Source of the DNA: Phascolarctobacterium sp.
GTDB lineage: Bacteria > Bacillota > Negativicutes > Acidaminococcales > Acidaminococcaceae
Assembly (NCBI GenBank): GCA_020024105.1
Contig: JAHHUH010000008.1
Location: 1 to 64,000, forward strand
DNA length: 64,000 bases
Direction of reading: 5' to 3'
Position 1 is the stretch's first letter; every line of letters starts with the position of its first letter. Positions 43,583 to 52,817 of this stretch are shown in pieces. The translations under genes were made by a program, and so were the position numbers. The notes under the pieces were generated by a model. That model had not been told where the DNA came from. It did not search any database and saw nothing but the letters and a program-made list of their open reading frames with translations.

Positions 43583-43768
43583 AAAAAAATTACGCCCCAC
43601 AATGCCGTCTTGCTTCATGTTTTGAACCTGCATATGCAGGTGGGTATCTTCCCTCAGCATCGCAAACTTCCACTCGAAGGAGGCTCGTTTTTGAAGAGAG
43701 GAGTATCAGATTCCCTAGGTTAGAGTGTTGGCTCAAAACCTGTGAAGCAATGTAACGCACATCGCAGG
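43583..43768 (-). ncRNA. ssrS: 6S RNA
   Basis: A roughly 185-base RNA between aspS and tcdA. On the minus strand TTGCTTCACAGGTTTTGAGCC near the 5' side pairs with GGTTCAAAACATGAAGCAA near the 3' side, forming the long closing stem of 6S RNA, with outer pairing continuing beyond. The interior holds a mostly unpaired middle and an apical hairpin (CCTGCATATGCAGG). It ends at seven T. Bacillus 6S-1 RNA (bsrA) lies, as I recall, at this same aspS-tcdA junction. Ends are approximate. It would bind the housekeeping RNA polymerase as a promoter mimic. Confidence 0.78.
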
Positions 43769-43820
43769 GTTGATAATTAGCTTATCTTGAAGTGTTTCTA
43801 ACTTCATACATATGATAACA

Positions 43821-43852
43821 TTAAAGGAAGCATTTTTCAACGCTTCCTTTAA
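43821..43852 (-). terminator. Probable aspS terminator
   Basis: TTAAAGGAAGC pairs with GCTTCCTTTAA over ten bases; the minus-strand T run is short (TTTAATGTTAT). It separates aspS from 6S RNA, but some read-through is likely. Confidence 0.5.
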
Positions 43853-43890
43853 ATTTTTTAGTGATTTTTCAAGTTTTTCTCAAAAAGGAC

Positions 43891-45687
43891 TTATTTGTTT
43901 TCTTTTTCCTTCTTAACCATCAGGCTGGGACGGATGTGGAGTTCACGTAATTGTTTTTCATCAACATCGTTAGGAGCCTGGGTCATGAGGCAGGAAGCAG
44001 ATTGAGTTTTCGGGAAGGCGATAACGTCACGGATGGAATCACGTTGAGCCATGATCATGATCAGACGGTCCAGGCCGAAAGCTAAGCCACCATGAGGAGG
44101 AGCACCGAATTCAAAGGCATTCATCATGAAGCCGAATTTCTCCTGTGCTTGTTCATCGGTTAGGCCGATAGCAGCGAAGATTCTCTTTTGTACGTCACGA
44201 CGATGGATACGGATGGAGCCACCACCGATTTCAGTACCGTTAAGTACCATATCGTAAGCTTTTGCATAAACCTTGCTGGGATCGGTTTCCAACAGGGGCA
44301 GGTCTTCATCACGAGGAGAGGTGAACGGATGGTGCATAGCAACATAACGTTTTTCTTCTTCATCGTATTCAAACATCGGGAAGTCTACAACCCAGGTGAA
44401 GGCCAGCTCGTTAGGATCAATCAGGTTACGACGTTTAGCCATTTCAATACGCAGAGCGCCCAGGGAAGCAGCTACAACGGAGGGTTTATCAGCAACGAAG
44501 AGCAGTAAGTCGCCTGCTTCGACATGTGCAGCTTCTTTCAAAGCAGCAATGTTTTCGTCAGTGAAGAATTTAGCAATGGAGGATTTTACGCCACCCTCTT
44601 CAGGAAATTGTAGCCATGCCATACCCTTAGCACCATAGATGCCGACGAATTTAACCAGGCCATCCAGTTCACGACGAGGAATATTAGCATAGCCCTTTAC
44701 GTTAATGCATTTTACCTGACCGCCATTTTCAACTACGGAGTTGAATACCTGGAAGCTGCAGCCTTTGATTGCTTCACTTACGTTGTAGAGGGGCATGTCA
44801 AAACGCAAATCCGGTTTATCACTACCATAACGGTCCATAGCGTCATCCCAGGTCAAGCGTTGGAACGGAGTTTTGATCTTGATGTTCAAAGCGCCTTCGA
44901 AGATGTAGGAAATCAAGCCTTCCATCAATTCCAGGATTTCGTCAACTTCCATAAAGGACATTTCCATATCCAATTGGGTAAATTCAGGTTGACGGTCAGC
45001 ACGCAAATCTTCATCACGGAAGCAGCGGGCGATTTGGAAGTAACGTTCCATACCAGCAACCATCAGTAATTGTTTAAAAATTTGGGGAGATTGGGGCAAA
45101 GCGTAGAATTTGCCAGGGTTTACACGGCTGGGAACCAGGTAGTCACGAGCGCCTTCCGGAGTGCTCTTAGTCAGCATCGGAGTTTCAATCTCTAAGAAAT
45201 CTCTTTGGTCCAGATAGTCGCGCATCAATTTAGTTACTTTATGACGCAGGATCAAATTGCGTTGCATTTCCGGACGACGGAGGTCCAGGTAACGATATTT
45301 CAAACGCAGGTTTTCATCAGTGTCAATGCCGTCTTGGATGTAGAACGGAGGAGTTTTAGCTTTGTTCAAAACTTCAATTTCAGTTGCTACAACCTCGATG
45401 TGGCCGGTAGCCAGGTTTTCGTTAACGGTTTCTTCATCACGCATACGAACCTTGCCTGCTACCTTGATAACATATTCATTACGAATATCTTCAGCAATTT
45501 TGAAGCTGCTGCCTGCAGTATCAGGATCGGCAACAATTTGTACGATACCGCTACGGTCACGCAGGTCTACGAAGATCAGACCGCCGTGGTCACGTCTTTT
45601 GGAAACCCAGCCACATAATACGACTTCTTGACCGGCATTGTTTTGGTTCAGCTCACCACAATGGTGGCTGCGTTTTTCATTAATCAT
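43891..45687 (-). CDS. aspS: Aspartyl-tRNA synthetase
   Basis: Class IIb synthetase, 598 residues, the long bacterial type. It has the N-terminal OB fold (VVLCGWVSKRRDHGGLIFVDLRD), motif 2 (ARCFRDEDLRADRQPEFTQL), a GAD insertion and motif 3 (GLAFGLDRLIM). Its start overlaps the hisS stop by 4 bases, the usual hisS-aspS pair. Whether it also charges tRNA-Asn cannot be told. Confidence 0.97.
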   Translation of the reverse strand: MINEKRSHHCGELNQNNAGQEVVLCGWVSKRRDHGGLIFVDLRDRSGIVQIVADPDTAGSSFKIAEDIRNEYVIKVAGKVRMRDEETVNENLATGHIEVVATEIEVLNKAKTPPFYIQDGIDTDENLRLKYRYLDLRRPEMQRNLILRHKVTKLMRDYLDQRDFLEIETPMLTKSTPEGARDYLVPSRVNPGKFYALPQSPQIFKQLLMVAGMERYFQIARCFRDEDLRADRQPEFTQLDMEMSFMEVDEILELMEGLISYIFEGALNIKIKTPFQRLTWDDAMDRYGSDKPDLRFDMPLYNVSEAIKGCSFQVFNSVVENGGQVKCINVKGYANIPRRELDGLVKFVGIYGAKGMAWLQFPEEGGVKSSIAKFFTDENIAALKEAAHVEAGDLLLFVADKPSVVAASLGALRIEMAKRRNLIDPNELAFTWVVDFPMFEYDEEEKRYVAMHHPFTSPRDEDLPLLETDPSKVYAKAYDMVLNGTEIGGGSIRIHRRDVQKRIFAAIGLTDEQAQEKFGFMMNAFEFGAPPHGGLAFGLDRLIMIMAQRDSIRDVIAFPKTQSASCLMTQAPNDVDEKQLRELHIRPSLMVKKEKENK

Positions 45688-46952
45688 CCTTCATGCACCT
45701 CTGTTTGTAAAATAGTTGTAATATCACTAATGGCGATTTCTTTCTGCTCACTATTGGCCATGTTGCGCAGGACAACCTGATTGCGAGCGACCTCGTCATC
45801 ACCGAAAATTAACACATAATGAGCTTTGACCCTGTTGGCAGCCTTCATCTGCGCCTTCATGCTACGGCCCTGGAAGTCGTAATCAACCTTCAGACCGTTC
45901 CGGCGTAAATCAATAGCAGCCTTAAAGGCCTTAGCAAAATGCTCCTGGTTGGGGCAGACTACGAAGACGTCCATGGCATCTGTAAAATCGGGCAGCAGGT
46001 TTTGGCTTTCTAAGGCCAGTAAAACCCTTTCCATACCCATAGCGAAGCCGATGCCCGGTGTTTCCGGTCCACCAACCTCTTTGATTAGGCCGTCATAGCG
46101 ACCACCGCCACAGACAGCGCTTTGTGCGCCTAAGGGAGCGTATTGGATTTCAAAAGCGGTCTTGGTGTAGTAGTCCAGACCACGTACCAGATTATGGTCC
46201 ACCTCGTAATCCACTCCAGCTGCAGTCAGCAATTCCTTTAATCCGGCAAAATGCGCCTTGCATTCATCGCAGAGGCATTCCTCCAGGCTGGGAGCACCCT
46301 CACCCAATTCATGGCAATGGGGATTTTTGCAATCCAGCAGACGTAAGGGATTACGGTCATAGCGGGATTGGCAGTCCTTGCACAGCTCGTCAAAATGAGG
46401 TTTAAAGAATTCCTGTAACTTAACTCTGTGCTCCGGTCTGCATTTGGGGCAGCCAACGGAATTAATTTTTAATTTTAAATCCTTCAAGCCCAAGCTTTGC
46501 AGGATTTGTACTGCCAATAATATAATTTCTGCGTCAATATTAGGGCCGGGTACACCCAGGGCCTCAATACCAAATTGATGGAATTGACGATAACGACCTG
46601 CCTGTGGGCGGTCATAACGGAACATAGGTCCCATATAGAACAGTTTCGTCGGTGCAGGGTCTGCATAAAGCTTGTGCTCAATGTAGGCACGTACTGCGGA
46701 TGCAGTATTTTCCGGACGCAGAGTAATGCTTCTTTCACCACGGTCGGTAAAGGTGTACATTTCTTTTTCTACGACGTCGGTAGTTTCGCCAATGCCACGT
46801 AAAAACAGCTCTGTATGTTCAAATACGGGAGTTCTGATTTCTTTGTAGCCATACTGAGCGCAAATTTTGCGCATAGTTTCTTCAAGGTACCGCCATGCCG
46901 TAACATCCGTAGGCATGATATCCTTAGTACCTCTCGGTGCCGTTGTCAGCAT
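45684..46952 (-). CDS. hisS: Histidyl-tRNA synthetase
   Basis: Class II synthetase, 422 residues. Motif 1 lies near residues 40-75, motif 2 is MFRYDRPQAGRYRQFHQFG, the His-specific loops are LVRGLDYYTKTAFEI and GGRYDGLI, and an anticodon-binding domain ends the protein. It follows hemZ by 11 bases and overlaps aspS. Confidence 0.97.
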   Translation of the reverse strand: MLTTAPRGTKDIMPTDVTAWRYLEETMRKICAQYGYKEIRTPVFEHTELFLRGIGETTDVVEKEMYTFTDRGERSITLRPENTASAVRAYIEHKLYADPAPTKLFYMGPMFRYDRPQAGRYRQFHQFGIEALGVPGPNIDAEIILLAVQILQSLGLKDLKLKINSVGCPKCRPEHRVKLQEFFKPHFDELCKDCQSRYDRNPLRLLDCKNPHCHELGEGAPSLEECLCDECKAHFAGLKELLTAAGVDYEVDHNLVRGLDYYTKTAFEIQYAPLGAQSAVCGGGRYDGLIKEVGGPETPGIGFAMGMERVLLALESQNLLPDFTDAMDVFVVCPNQEHFAKAFKAAIDLRRNGLKVDYDFQGRSMKAQMKAANRVKAHYVLIFGDDEVARNQVVLRNMANSEQKEIAISDITTILQTEVHEG

Positions 46953-46963
46953 GCTTATTCCTC

Positions 46964-48391
46964 CTATTCTTCAAATAGCAGCCTCCGCTTTTCAGCCAGC
47001 TGCTGTAGGTTACTTGTATAAGTAAATATATTTTTCGGCATATTTAGCTTGTGTAGATGGTGACCATCTGCCTGGGGCACCTTGGTCGCAGAGGAAGGTC
47101 CAATTCCAATCACGATATGTCTTTCCTCCATCATCTGCACATTATAAATACTTTCCGTTCCCGGTAAAGCATAGCCGATATTAGCTAAATGACCCAGCAT
47201 ATAGTGCTGGCGGTATAAATAATAGGGTCTCATGCCCAAGTTCCTGGCAGTTTCCATGCCCTTCAGTACCATTGTGGAGGCACTGGCAGGTGGCAGGCCA
47301 ATATGGGAGCCGAAAAGTGCGGCATCCTTTTTTAGCGTCAGGGTATGTACAGTTAAATTTTGGGGTGCCAATTGGCCGATTCCCTCCAGGGAAGCAAGGA
47401 TATCCTCCTCAGTTTCACCGGGTAAGCCGATAATCAGGTCCGTGTTAATGACGGGAATACTGCTAGCTAAGGCCTGTTCGTAGGCCCGATAGAAATCGGC
47501 TACGGTATGACGTCGACCAATGACCTGGAGTGTCTTATCATGGAGGGTCTGAGGATTGACGCTCATACGCGTTACACCTACGGCTTCCATGGCAGCCAGC
47601 TTACCGGTAGTAAAACAGTCCGGCCTGCCCGCTTCTACGGTAAATTCCCTGATACTGGGCAGATGTAGGTACTTATCCGCTAAATGCAATAGCCTGGTAA
47701 AGGCTGTTTCACTTAAACTGGTAGGTGTACCGCCTCCAATATACAAGGAAGTTACATTCAAGCTATACATACTTAACAATTTTACCACATTTTTGATATC
47801 TTGTTCAATGAAATTTAAAAAGTTTTGTTGAGATTCTTCATCTTTAGGTACAATTCCTGAAGGAAAGGAACAATAAGTGCATTTTGTAGGGCAAAAAGGA
47901 ATACCGATATAGATACCTGCTTCCTTATTTTGGTCAGGCAGCAGCTGCTTCTGCAATCGACAGATGGAGGTGAGCAGCTGTCCCTGTTCTAAAGGCAGCA
48001 GGTACTGCTTTTGTAGATAAGCAGGCAGATCGCTAAAGGCTACTCCCCCATCCACCAGCTTATGAGCCAGCTTACCAGGACGGACACCTGTTAAAATACC
48101 CCAGGGCAGTTCCAGCCTAAGTCCGGTCTGCTGAGTTAGGACCTCCAGCACGGCCAGCTTTACACAGCGGCTGAACTCTCCAGTGACTGCCTCCGATACC
48201 GGGTAGGGCTTGCTGATTAGGGTAGTGTGAGAAGAGCTGAGGCTTGCTCTTATTCCCTGCTCATCATCAAGAAGCTTGAGCAGATATTCTCCCTCTGCCG
48301 CAGGATAAAATGCGAATAACGCGGCCATATCATTTATGGACCGCGTTACATCATAGGCCAGAGAATGGTGTAGGGTAAAGCTGTGCTGCAT
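46964..48391 (-). CDS. hemZ: Radical SAM coproporphyrinogen dehydrogenase-like HemZ
   Basis: Oxygen-independent coproporphyrinogen III oxidase-like enzyme, 475 residues. An N-terminal extension of about 165 residues precedes the radical SAM motif IGIPFCPTKCTYCSFPSG (CxxxCxxC), then LYIGGGTPTSLS and LIIGLPGETEEDIL. This long form, next to hisS in many Firmicutes, is annotated HemZ. Its true substrate in strict anaerobes is debated. It overlaps the AI-2E-family gene by one base. Confidence 0.88.
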   Translation of the reverse strand: MQHSFTLHHSLAYDVTRSINDMAALFAFYPAAEGEYLLKLLDDEQGIRASLSSSHTTLISKPYPVSEAVTGEFSRCVKLAVLEVLTQQTGLRLELPWGILTGVRPGKLAHKLVDGGVAFSDLPAYLQKQYLLPLEQGQLLTSICRLQKQLLPDQNKEAGIYIGIPFCPTKCTYCSFPSGIVPKDEESQQNFLNFIEQDIKNVVKLLSMYSLNVTSLYIGGGTPTSLSETAFTRLLHLADKYLHLPSIREFTVEAGRPDCFTTGKLAAMEAVGVTRMSVNPQTLHDKTLQVIGRRHTVADFYRAYEQALASSIPVINTDLIIGLPGETEEDILASLEGIGQLAPQNLTVHTLTLKKDAALFGSHIGLPPASASTMVLKGMETARNLGMRPYYLYRQHYMLGHLANIGYALPGTESIYNVQMMEERHIVIGIGPSSATKVPQADGHHLHKLNMPKNIFTYTSNLQQLAEKRRLLFEE

Positions 48392-49479
48392 TATGGCTGC
48401 ACCTCCTCTTTCTTCTCTTCCAGCTTCTCATTCGCATGCCACAGCTCCTTATACAAGACACGGTACACAGCAGCTACAGGTACGGCAAAAAGCATACCCA
48501 GGATACCAAAGAGCTTGGCACCAATCAGCAGGCTGATAATGAGAATAACGGGATGTAAATTTATTTTTCGTCCCATAACTTCGGGCATAATCCAGTGGCT
48601 ATCTATCTGATAGAAGACCAGATAGAAAAGAGCTACATGTAGGGCATCCGTTGAGGATTGGCCGTAGGCGATAAAAATCGCAGGTACCGCACCAATCATG
48701 GGGCCTACCAGAGGAATTGTTTCGGCTAATAAGGCTAAAAAGCCCAAAACCAGGGGGAACTGTACACCCAGAGACATCGTACCGATGGTAATACAGAAGC
48801 CGGCAATCAGGCTCAGCTTACCCAGACCGGAGATATAGGCACTGATATTATAGCCGATTTCATCCAGCACATGGGCCACCTGGGGTTGAGCGTCATAATT
48901 AAAAAGATTAATGAACATGGAGCGCAGCTGGCGCCAGTCCCTAATGAAATAAAAGGACATAAATGGTACTACAATCAGACCAATCAGGTTAGTTACAACA
49001 TCCATACTGGAAGCCAATAGCTTACGCAGAAGGTCATTAACAAAGCCCATGGACCAGCTTAAAATATCCTCCAGTAGCATGCTGAAATTAGAGGGCAGCT
49101 GGGGAATGCCACCCTGGCTGAGGAAGGTATCCAGGTTTGCTTCCTTGGCATGGAGGAAAACCTTGGGCATCTTAACCAGCAGCTCGTTTATCTGTCCAAA
49201 AAGCGGCAATACCAGTAGTCCTACGGCGATGACCAGCATCATACAAAAGCCTATCAGGGCCAGGACGATGGCGAAAACGCGGGAGGGGTGTATGGTTCCC
49301 TGCCCTACGCTGACCTTGGTAATGGCATTAACCACCGGATAAAGAGCAAAAGCCAGAAAAATAGCTAGGATGATGGGCAGTAGGAAGGCTGCTAGCTGGT
49401 ACATGATATAGGAGATTAATGCTGTTATCAGAAGTTTAAAACTTGTACTTTTTCTTATAATCGGCCAATATTTAAGCAT
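48391..49479 (-). CDS. AI-2E family transporter
   Basis: A 362-residue polytopic membrane protein of the PF01594 family (YdiK/PerM/TqsA). Pairs of hydrophobic helices flank a central soluble segment (about 90-170), followed by SFYFIRDWRQLRSMF and a GLGKLSLIAGFCITIG region, with LLAETIPLVGPMIGAVPA and PEVMGRKINLHPVILIISL in the C-terminal half. Substrates in this family range from AI-2 to ions and are unknown here. Confidence 0.88.
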   Translation of the reverse strand: MLKYWPIIRKSTSFKLLITALISYIMYQLAAFLLPIILAIFLAFALYPVVNAITKVSVGQGTIHPSRVFAIVLALIGFCMMLVIAVGLLVLPLFGQINELLVKMPKVFLHAKEANLDTFLSQGGIPQLPSNFSMLLEDILSWSMGFVNDLLRKLLASSMDVVTNLIGLIVVPFMSFYFIRDWRQLRSMFINLFNYDAQPQVAHVLDEIGYNISAYISGLGKLSLIAGFCITIGTMSLGVQFPLVLGFLALLAETIPLVGPMIGAVPAIFIAYGQSSTDALHVALFYLVFYQIDSHWIMPEVMGRKINLHPVILIISLLIGAKLFGILGMLFAVPVAAVYRVLYKELWHANEKLEEKKEEVQP

Positions 49480-49482
49480 GAT

Positions 49483-50103
49483 TTACTGCAGAAAGGGATT
49501 TCTGCGTCTTTCCCACCCAACTGTTGTGTCCGGTCCATGACCGGGTAATAAATGGACATCATCCTCCATGGTGAGAATTTTATCCTTCAGACCCTGAATT
49601 AACTGCTTGTAATTACCACCGGGAAAATCCGTACGACCGATGGACTCACTGAAAATAGAATCACCACAGAAAACTACGTCCTCATGTCTAATGCATACAC
49701 CACCAGGAGTATGACCGGGTGTTGCATAAATAGTAAAGTCCATGCCGGCTACAGTGACAACCTCTCCTTCGTGGAAGAAAAAGTCCGGCTTGCAGCTTTT
49801 AAAAACAGTATTCATAAACATTGCCAAATTGCTACGGGGATTGGTTAGCATGGGCGCATCAGCCTCACTGACGTACACAGGTACACCGGTTGCCTCCTTA
49901 ACCTCAGTTAGACCACCAATGTGGTCGCTATGGCCGTGGGTCAGGAAAATAGCTTTGACAGAAATGCCCAGTTTTTCCACCAGCTCCATAATTCTTTCCG
50001 GTTCTGCACCAGGATCGATAATTACACCTTCGTGCAGAGCATCATTAACTGCAATATAGCAATTAGTACCCAACATGCCTACTTCTAATTTGTATACCTT
50101 CAT
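49483..50103 (-). CDS. MBL-fold metallohydrolase, glyoxalase II-like
   Basis: A 206-residue zinc hydrolase. Metal ligands are visible in LTHGHSDHIGG (HxHxDH), TPGHTPGGV, FCGDSIFSESIGRTDF and a final LLPGHGP. Members cleave thioesters such as hydroxyacylglutathione, or related substrates in organisms without glutathione. The gene sits between dtd and the AI-2E-family gene, with 3 and 8 base gaps. Confidence 0.87.
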   Translation of the reverse strand: MKVYKLEVGMLGTNCYIAVNDALHEGVIIDPGAEPERIMELVEKLGISVKAIFLTHGHSDHIGGLTEVKEATGVPVYVSEADAPMLTNPRSNLAMFMNTVFKSCKPDFFFHEGEVVTVAGMDFTIYATPGHTPGGVCIRHEDVVFCGDSIFSESIGRTDFPGGNYKQLIQGLKDKILTMEDDVHLLPGHGPDTTVGWERRRNPFLQ

Positions 50104-50111
50104 AGGACCTC

Positions 50112-50561
50112 CTAAAATATTTTTCTACTATCTAATAAAATGGTTACTGGGCCATTATTAACCAGGCTGACCAGCATATGTGCTTGAAAAACCCCTGTTT
50201 CAACGGTTAAGCCCTGCTCCCGGCAATGCTCGACAAAACGTTCATAATAGCTGGTAGCAATTTCCGGTGCTGCTGCTTCTGCAAAATAAGGACGCTTTCC
50301 CTTACGACAGTCGCCGAAAAGGGTGAATTGGGAAACAGCTAGAATACTGCCCCCCACGTCCTGGATGGATAAATTCATCTTACCAGCCTCATCTTCAAAA
50401 ATACGCAGGCCACAGACCTTATCTACAATATATTTTAAATCCTTATCCGTATCACCCTCGGCTACGCCTAGGAGTACCAGCAGGCCCTTTTCGATACGAC
50501 CTGTCAGCTCCCCCTCCACTGTAACCTGGGCACGGTCAACACGCTGCACTACAGCTCTCAT
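50112..50561 (-). CDS. dtd: D-aminoacyl-tRNA deacylase
   Basis: Removes D-amino acids (and Gly from tRNA-Ala) wrongly attached to tRNA. At 149 residues it matches the family, with SQFTLFGDCRKGKRP and the cross-subunit NNGPVTILLDS (Gly-cisPro). Its start overlaps the rel stop by 4 bases, a common Firmicute pair. Confidence 0.95.
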   Translation of the reverse strand: MRAVVQRVDRAQVTVEGELTGRIEKGLLVLLGVAEGDTDKDLKYIVDKVCGLRIFEDEAGKMNLSIQDVGGSILAVSQFTLFGDCRKGKRPYFAEAAAPEIATSYYERFVEHCREQGLTVETGVFQAHMLVSLVNNGPVTILLDSRKIF

Positions 50562-52795
50562 TTTCTACCCCCAATGGATCCGGAAATAATTCTTTCTACG
50601 TTATAAACGCCCTTGATACGGCGAATTCTATTCATCAGATAATCCAACTGCTCCAGGGTGGCAATGTCCAGACCGATATTCATGGAGCAAACCTTATTTT
50701 TATCCACTCCGCAATTCAGGGAATAGATATTTAATTTCGCTTCGCTGGTAACCGTCATTACATCACTCATAATATTAGGACGGTCAGTAGATGTTACCAG
50801 GATATGCACCTTATAGACAGAATCCAGGCTCACATCCCAGGAAACATCGATGAGGCGGCCTCGCTCGGCAGGGTTATTGCTGAGAATGTTGGGACAGTCA
50901 GTACGATGGACGGACACACCGCTACCACGGGTAACGTAGCCTACGACCGGGTCACCGGGAATGGGATTACAGCAGCGGGCCAGCTTGACCATGATGCCGT
51001 CCTCACCCTTAACCAGAATACCATGACTAGTTTTAGCCTTGGATTTACGAGGCTTCAGCTCTGCTAAAAGGGCTGACAGGTCCTTAGTCGTATTCTGCCG
51101 CTGCTCTTTTTTATAAATATCCACCAGCTTGGACATTACGGCGCTTAGAGTAACACCACCATAACCCAGGGCAGCCAAAAGGTTTTCATCGGAGTCGATG
51201 CGCATTCTGGCACCGACCTCCTTCAACTTTTCAGGCTTGGTCATCATTTTGGCATCGTAGCCCAGGCGTTTAACCTCTTTTTCCAGCATTTCACGACCTT
51301 TGATGATATTTTCTTCCCTGCGTTCCTTCTTAAACCAGCTCTTAATTTTATTACGAGTGTCGGAAGAGCCAGCTATGTTCAGCCAGTCACGGCTGGGACC
51401 ACTGGCCTGCTTGGAGGTGATAACCTCGACGATATCGCCGTTCTTCAGTTTGGCATCCAGGGGAACGATACGGCCATTAACTTTGGCACCAACACAGCGG
51501 TTACCTACTGCTGTATGGATACGGTAGGCAAAGTCAATGGGCACGGAGCCTACGGGCAGGTCGATGACGTCGCCACGAGGGGTGAAGACAAAGACCTCGT
51601 CGGCAAAAATGTCCATTTTGACCGTGTTGACAAAGTCGCGGGTATCATTCATATCCTTATGCCATTCCAGCAGCTGACGGAGCCAGGAGAGCTTAGCATC
51701 AAAGCATTTATCACTACTGCTGCCGCTAGCCGGCTTGCTGTTGCCACTTTCCTTATAACGCCAGTGGGCAGCAACACCATATTCGGAAATGCGGTGCATT
51801 TCAAAGGTACGGATTTGGATTTCCAGGGGCTGACCACCGGTGGAAAGAACCGTGGTATGGAGGGACTGGTACATATTGGATTTAGGCACGGCTACATAGT
51901 CCTTAAAGCGGCCCGGAATGGGACGCCACATGCTATGTACGATACCCAGGGTGCCATAGCAGTCCTTAACCGTGTCTACCAGCACACGGATGGCCAGTAA
52001 ATCGTAAATTTCACTTAATTCCTTATGGTCGCGCAGCATTTTTTTATGAATACTGTAGAAATTTTTGGGACGACCTTGGATTTCACAGCGGATGCCGGCT
52101 TTTTCCAGGCTACTGCGCATGATATCCATGGCCTGGTTGATCAGGTCCTCGCGTTCACGACGTTTGATTTTAACCTGCTCTACCAGATTATAATAAATCT
52201 CCGGCTCCATATACCGGAAGGCCAGGTCCTCCAGCTCCCATTTAATGGTATAAATACCTAGACGATGGGCCAGAGGTGCATAAATTTCCAGAGTTTCACG
52301 AGAAATAGACTGCTGCTTATGGGGCGGCATATATTTCATGGTGCGCATATTATGTAATCGGTCAGCCAGCTTGATTAAAACTACACGTATATCCCTAGCC
52401 ATGGCCAAGAACATTTTGCGGTAGTTTTCCATCTGCCGGTCTTCTTTGGAGATATATTCTATTTTACCTAATTTGGTTACGCCGTCCACCAAATTGGCAA
52501 CAGTTTCACCGAAGCGTTCCTTAATATTCTCCAGTGTATATTCCGTATCCTCAACTACGTCATGTAAAAAGGCCGCAGCCAAGGTTTTTTCATCCATCTG
52601 TAGCTGGGCAAGAATACCGGCCACGCCAACGGGATGAATAATATAGGGCTCACCAGATTTTCTCTGTTGCTTAGCATGGGCTTCTTTGGCTAAGTCATAG
52701 GCCTTATGGATAAAGGCCATCTGTTCCTCATCCAGATAGGCCTTGGCCATCTCATCAAATTCTTCTATTTTTGTAATATTACCTGTTGCAGGCAT
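50558..52795 (-). CDS. relA: Bifunctional (p)ppGpp synthetase/hydrolase Rel
   Basis: Stringent-response enzyme, 745 residues. The N-terminal HD hydrolase is intact (AAAFLHDVVEDTEY, KLADRLHNMRT). The synthetase has GRPKNFYSIHKKM, RFKDYVAVPKSNMYQSLHTT and EIQIRTFEMH. TGS, helical and ACT domains follow. The RFKD motif and complete HD site point to a bifunctional enzyme. It ends overlapping dtd, downstream of recJ. Confidence 0.96.
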   Translation of the reverse strand: MPATGNITKIEEFDEMAKAYLDEEQMAFIHKAYDLAKEAHAKQQRKSGEPYIIHPVGVAGILAQLQMDEKTLAAAFLHDVVEDTEYTLENIKERFGETVANLVDGVTKLGKIEYISKEDRQMENYRKMFLAMARDIRVVLIKLADRLHNMRTMKYMPPHKQQSISRETLEIYAPLAHRLGIYTIKWELEDLAFRYMEPEIYYNLVEQVKIKRREREDLINQAMDIMRSSLEKAGIRCEIQGRPKNFYSIHKKMLRDHKELSEIYDLLAIRVLVDTVKDCYGTLGIVHSMWRPIPGRFKDYVAVPKSNMYQSLHTTVLSTGGQPLEIQIRTFEMHRISEYGVAAHWRYKESGNSKPASGSSSDKCFDAKLSWLRQLLEWHKDMNDTRDFVNTVKMDIFADEVFVFTPRGDVIDLPVGSVPIDFAYRIHTAVGNRCVGAKVNGRIVPLDAKLKNGDIVEVITSKQASGPSRDWLNIAGSSDTRNKIKSWFKKERREENIIKGREMLEKEVKRLGYDAKMMTKPEKLKEVGARMRIDSDENLLAALGYGGVTLSAVMSKLVDIYKKEQRQNTTKDLSALLAELKPRKSKAKTSHGILVKGEDGIMVKLARCCNPIPGDPVVGYVTRGSGVSVHRTDCPNILSNNPAERGRLIDVSWDVSLDSVYKVHILVTSTDRPNIMSDVMTVTSEAKLNIYSLNCGVDKNKVCSMNIGLDIATLEQLDYLMNRIRRIKGVYNVERIISGSIGGRK

Positions 52796-52817
52796 ATCCT
52801 TCCACTCCCATCCTCAC

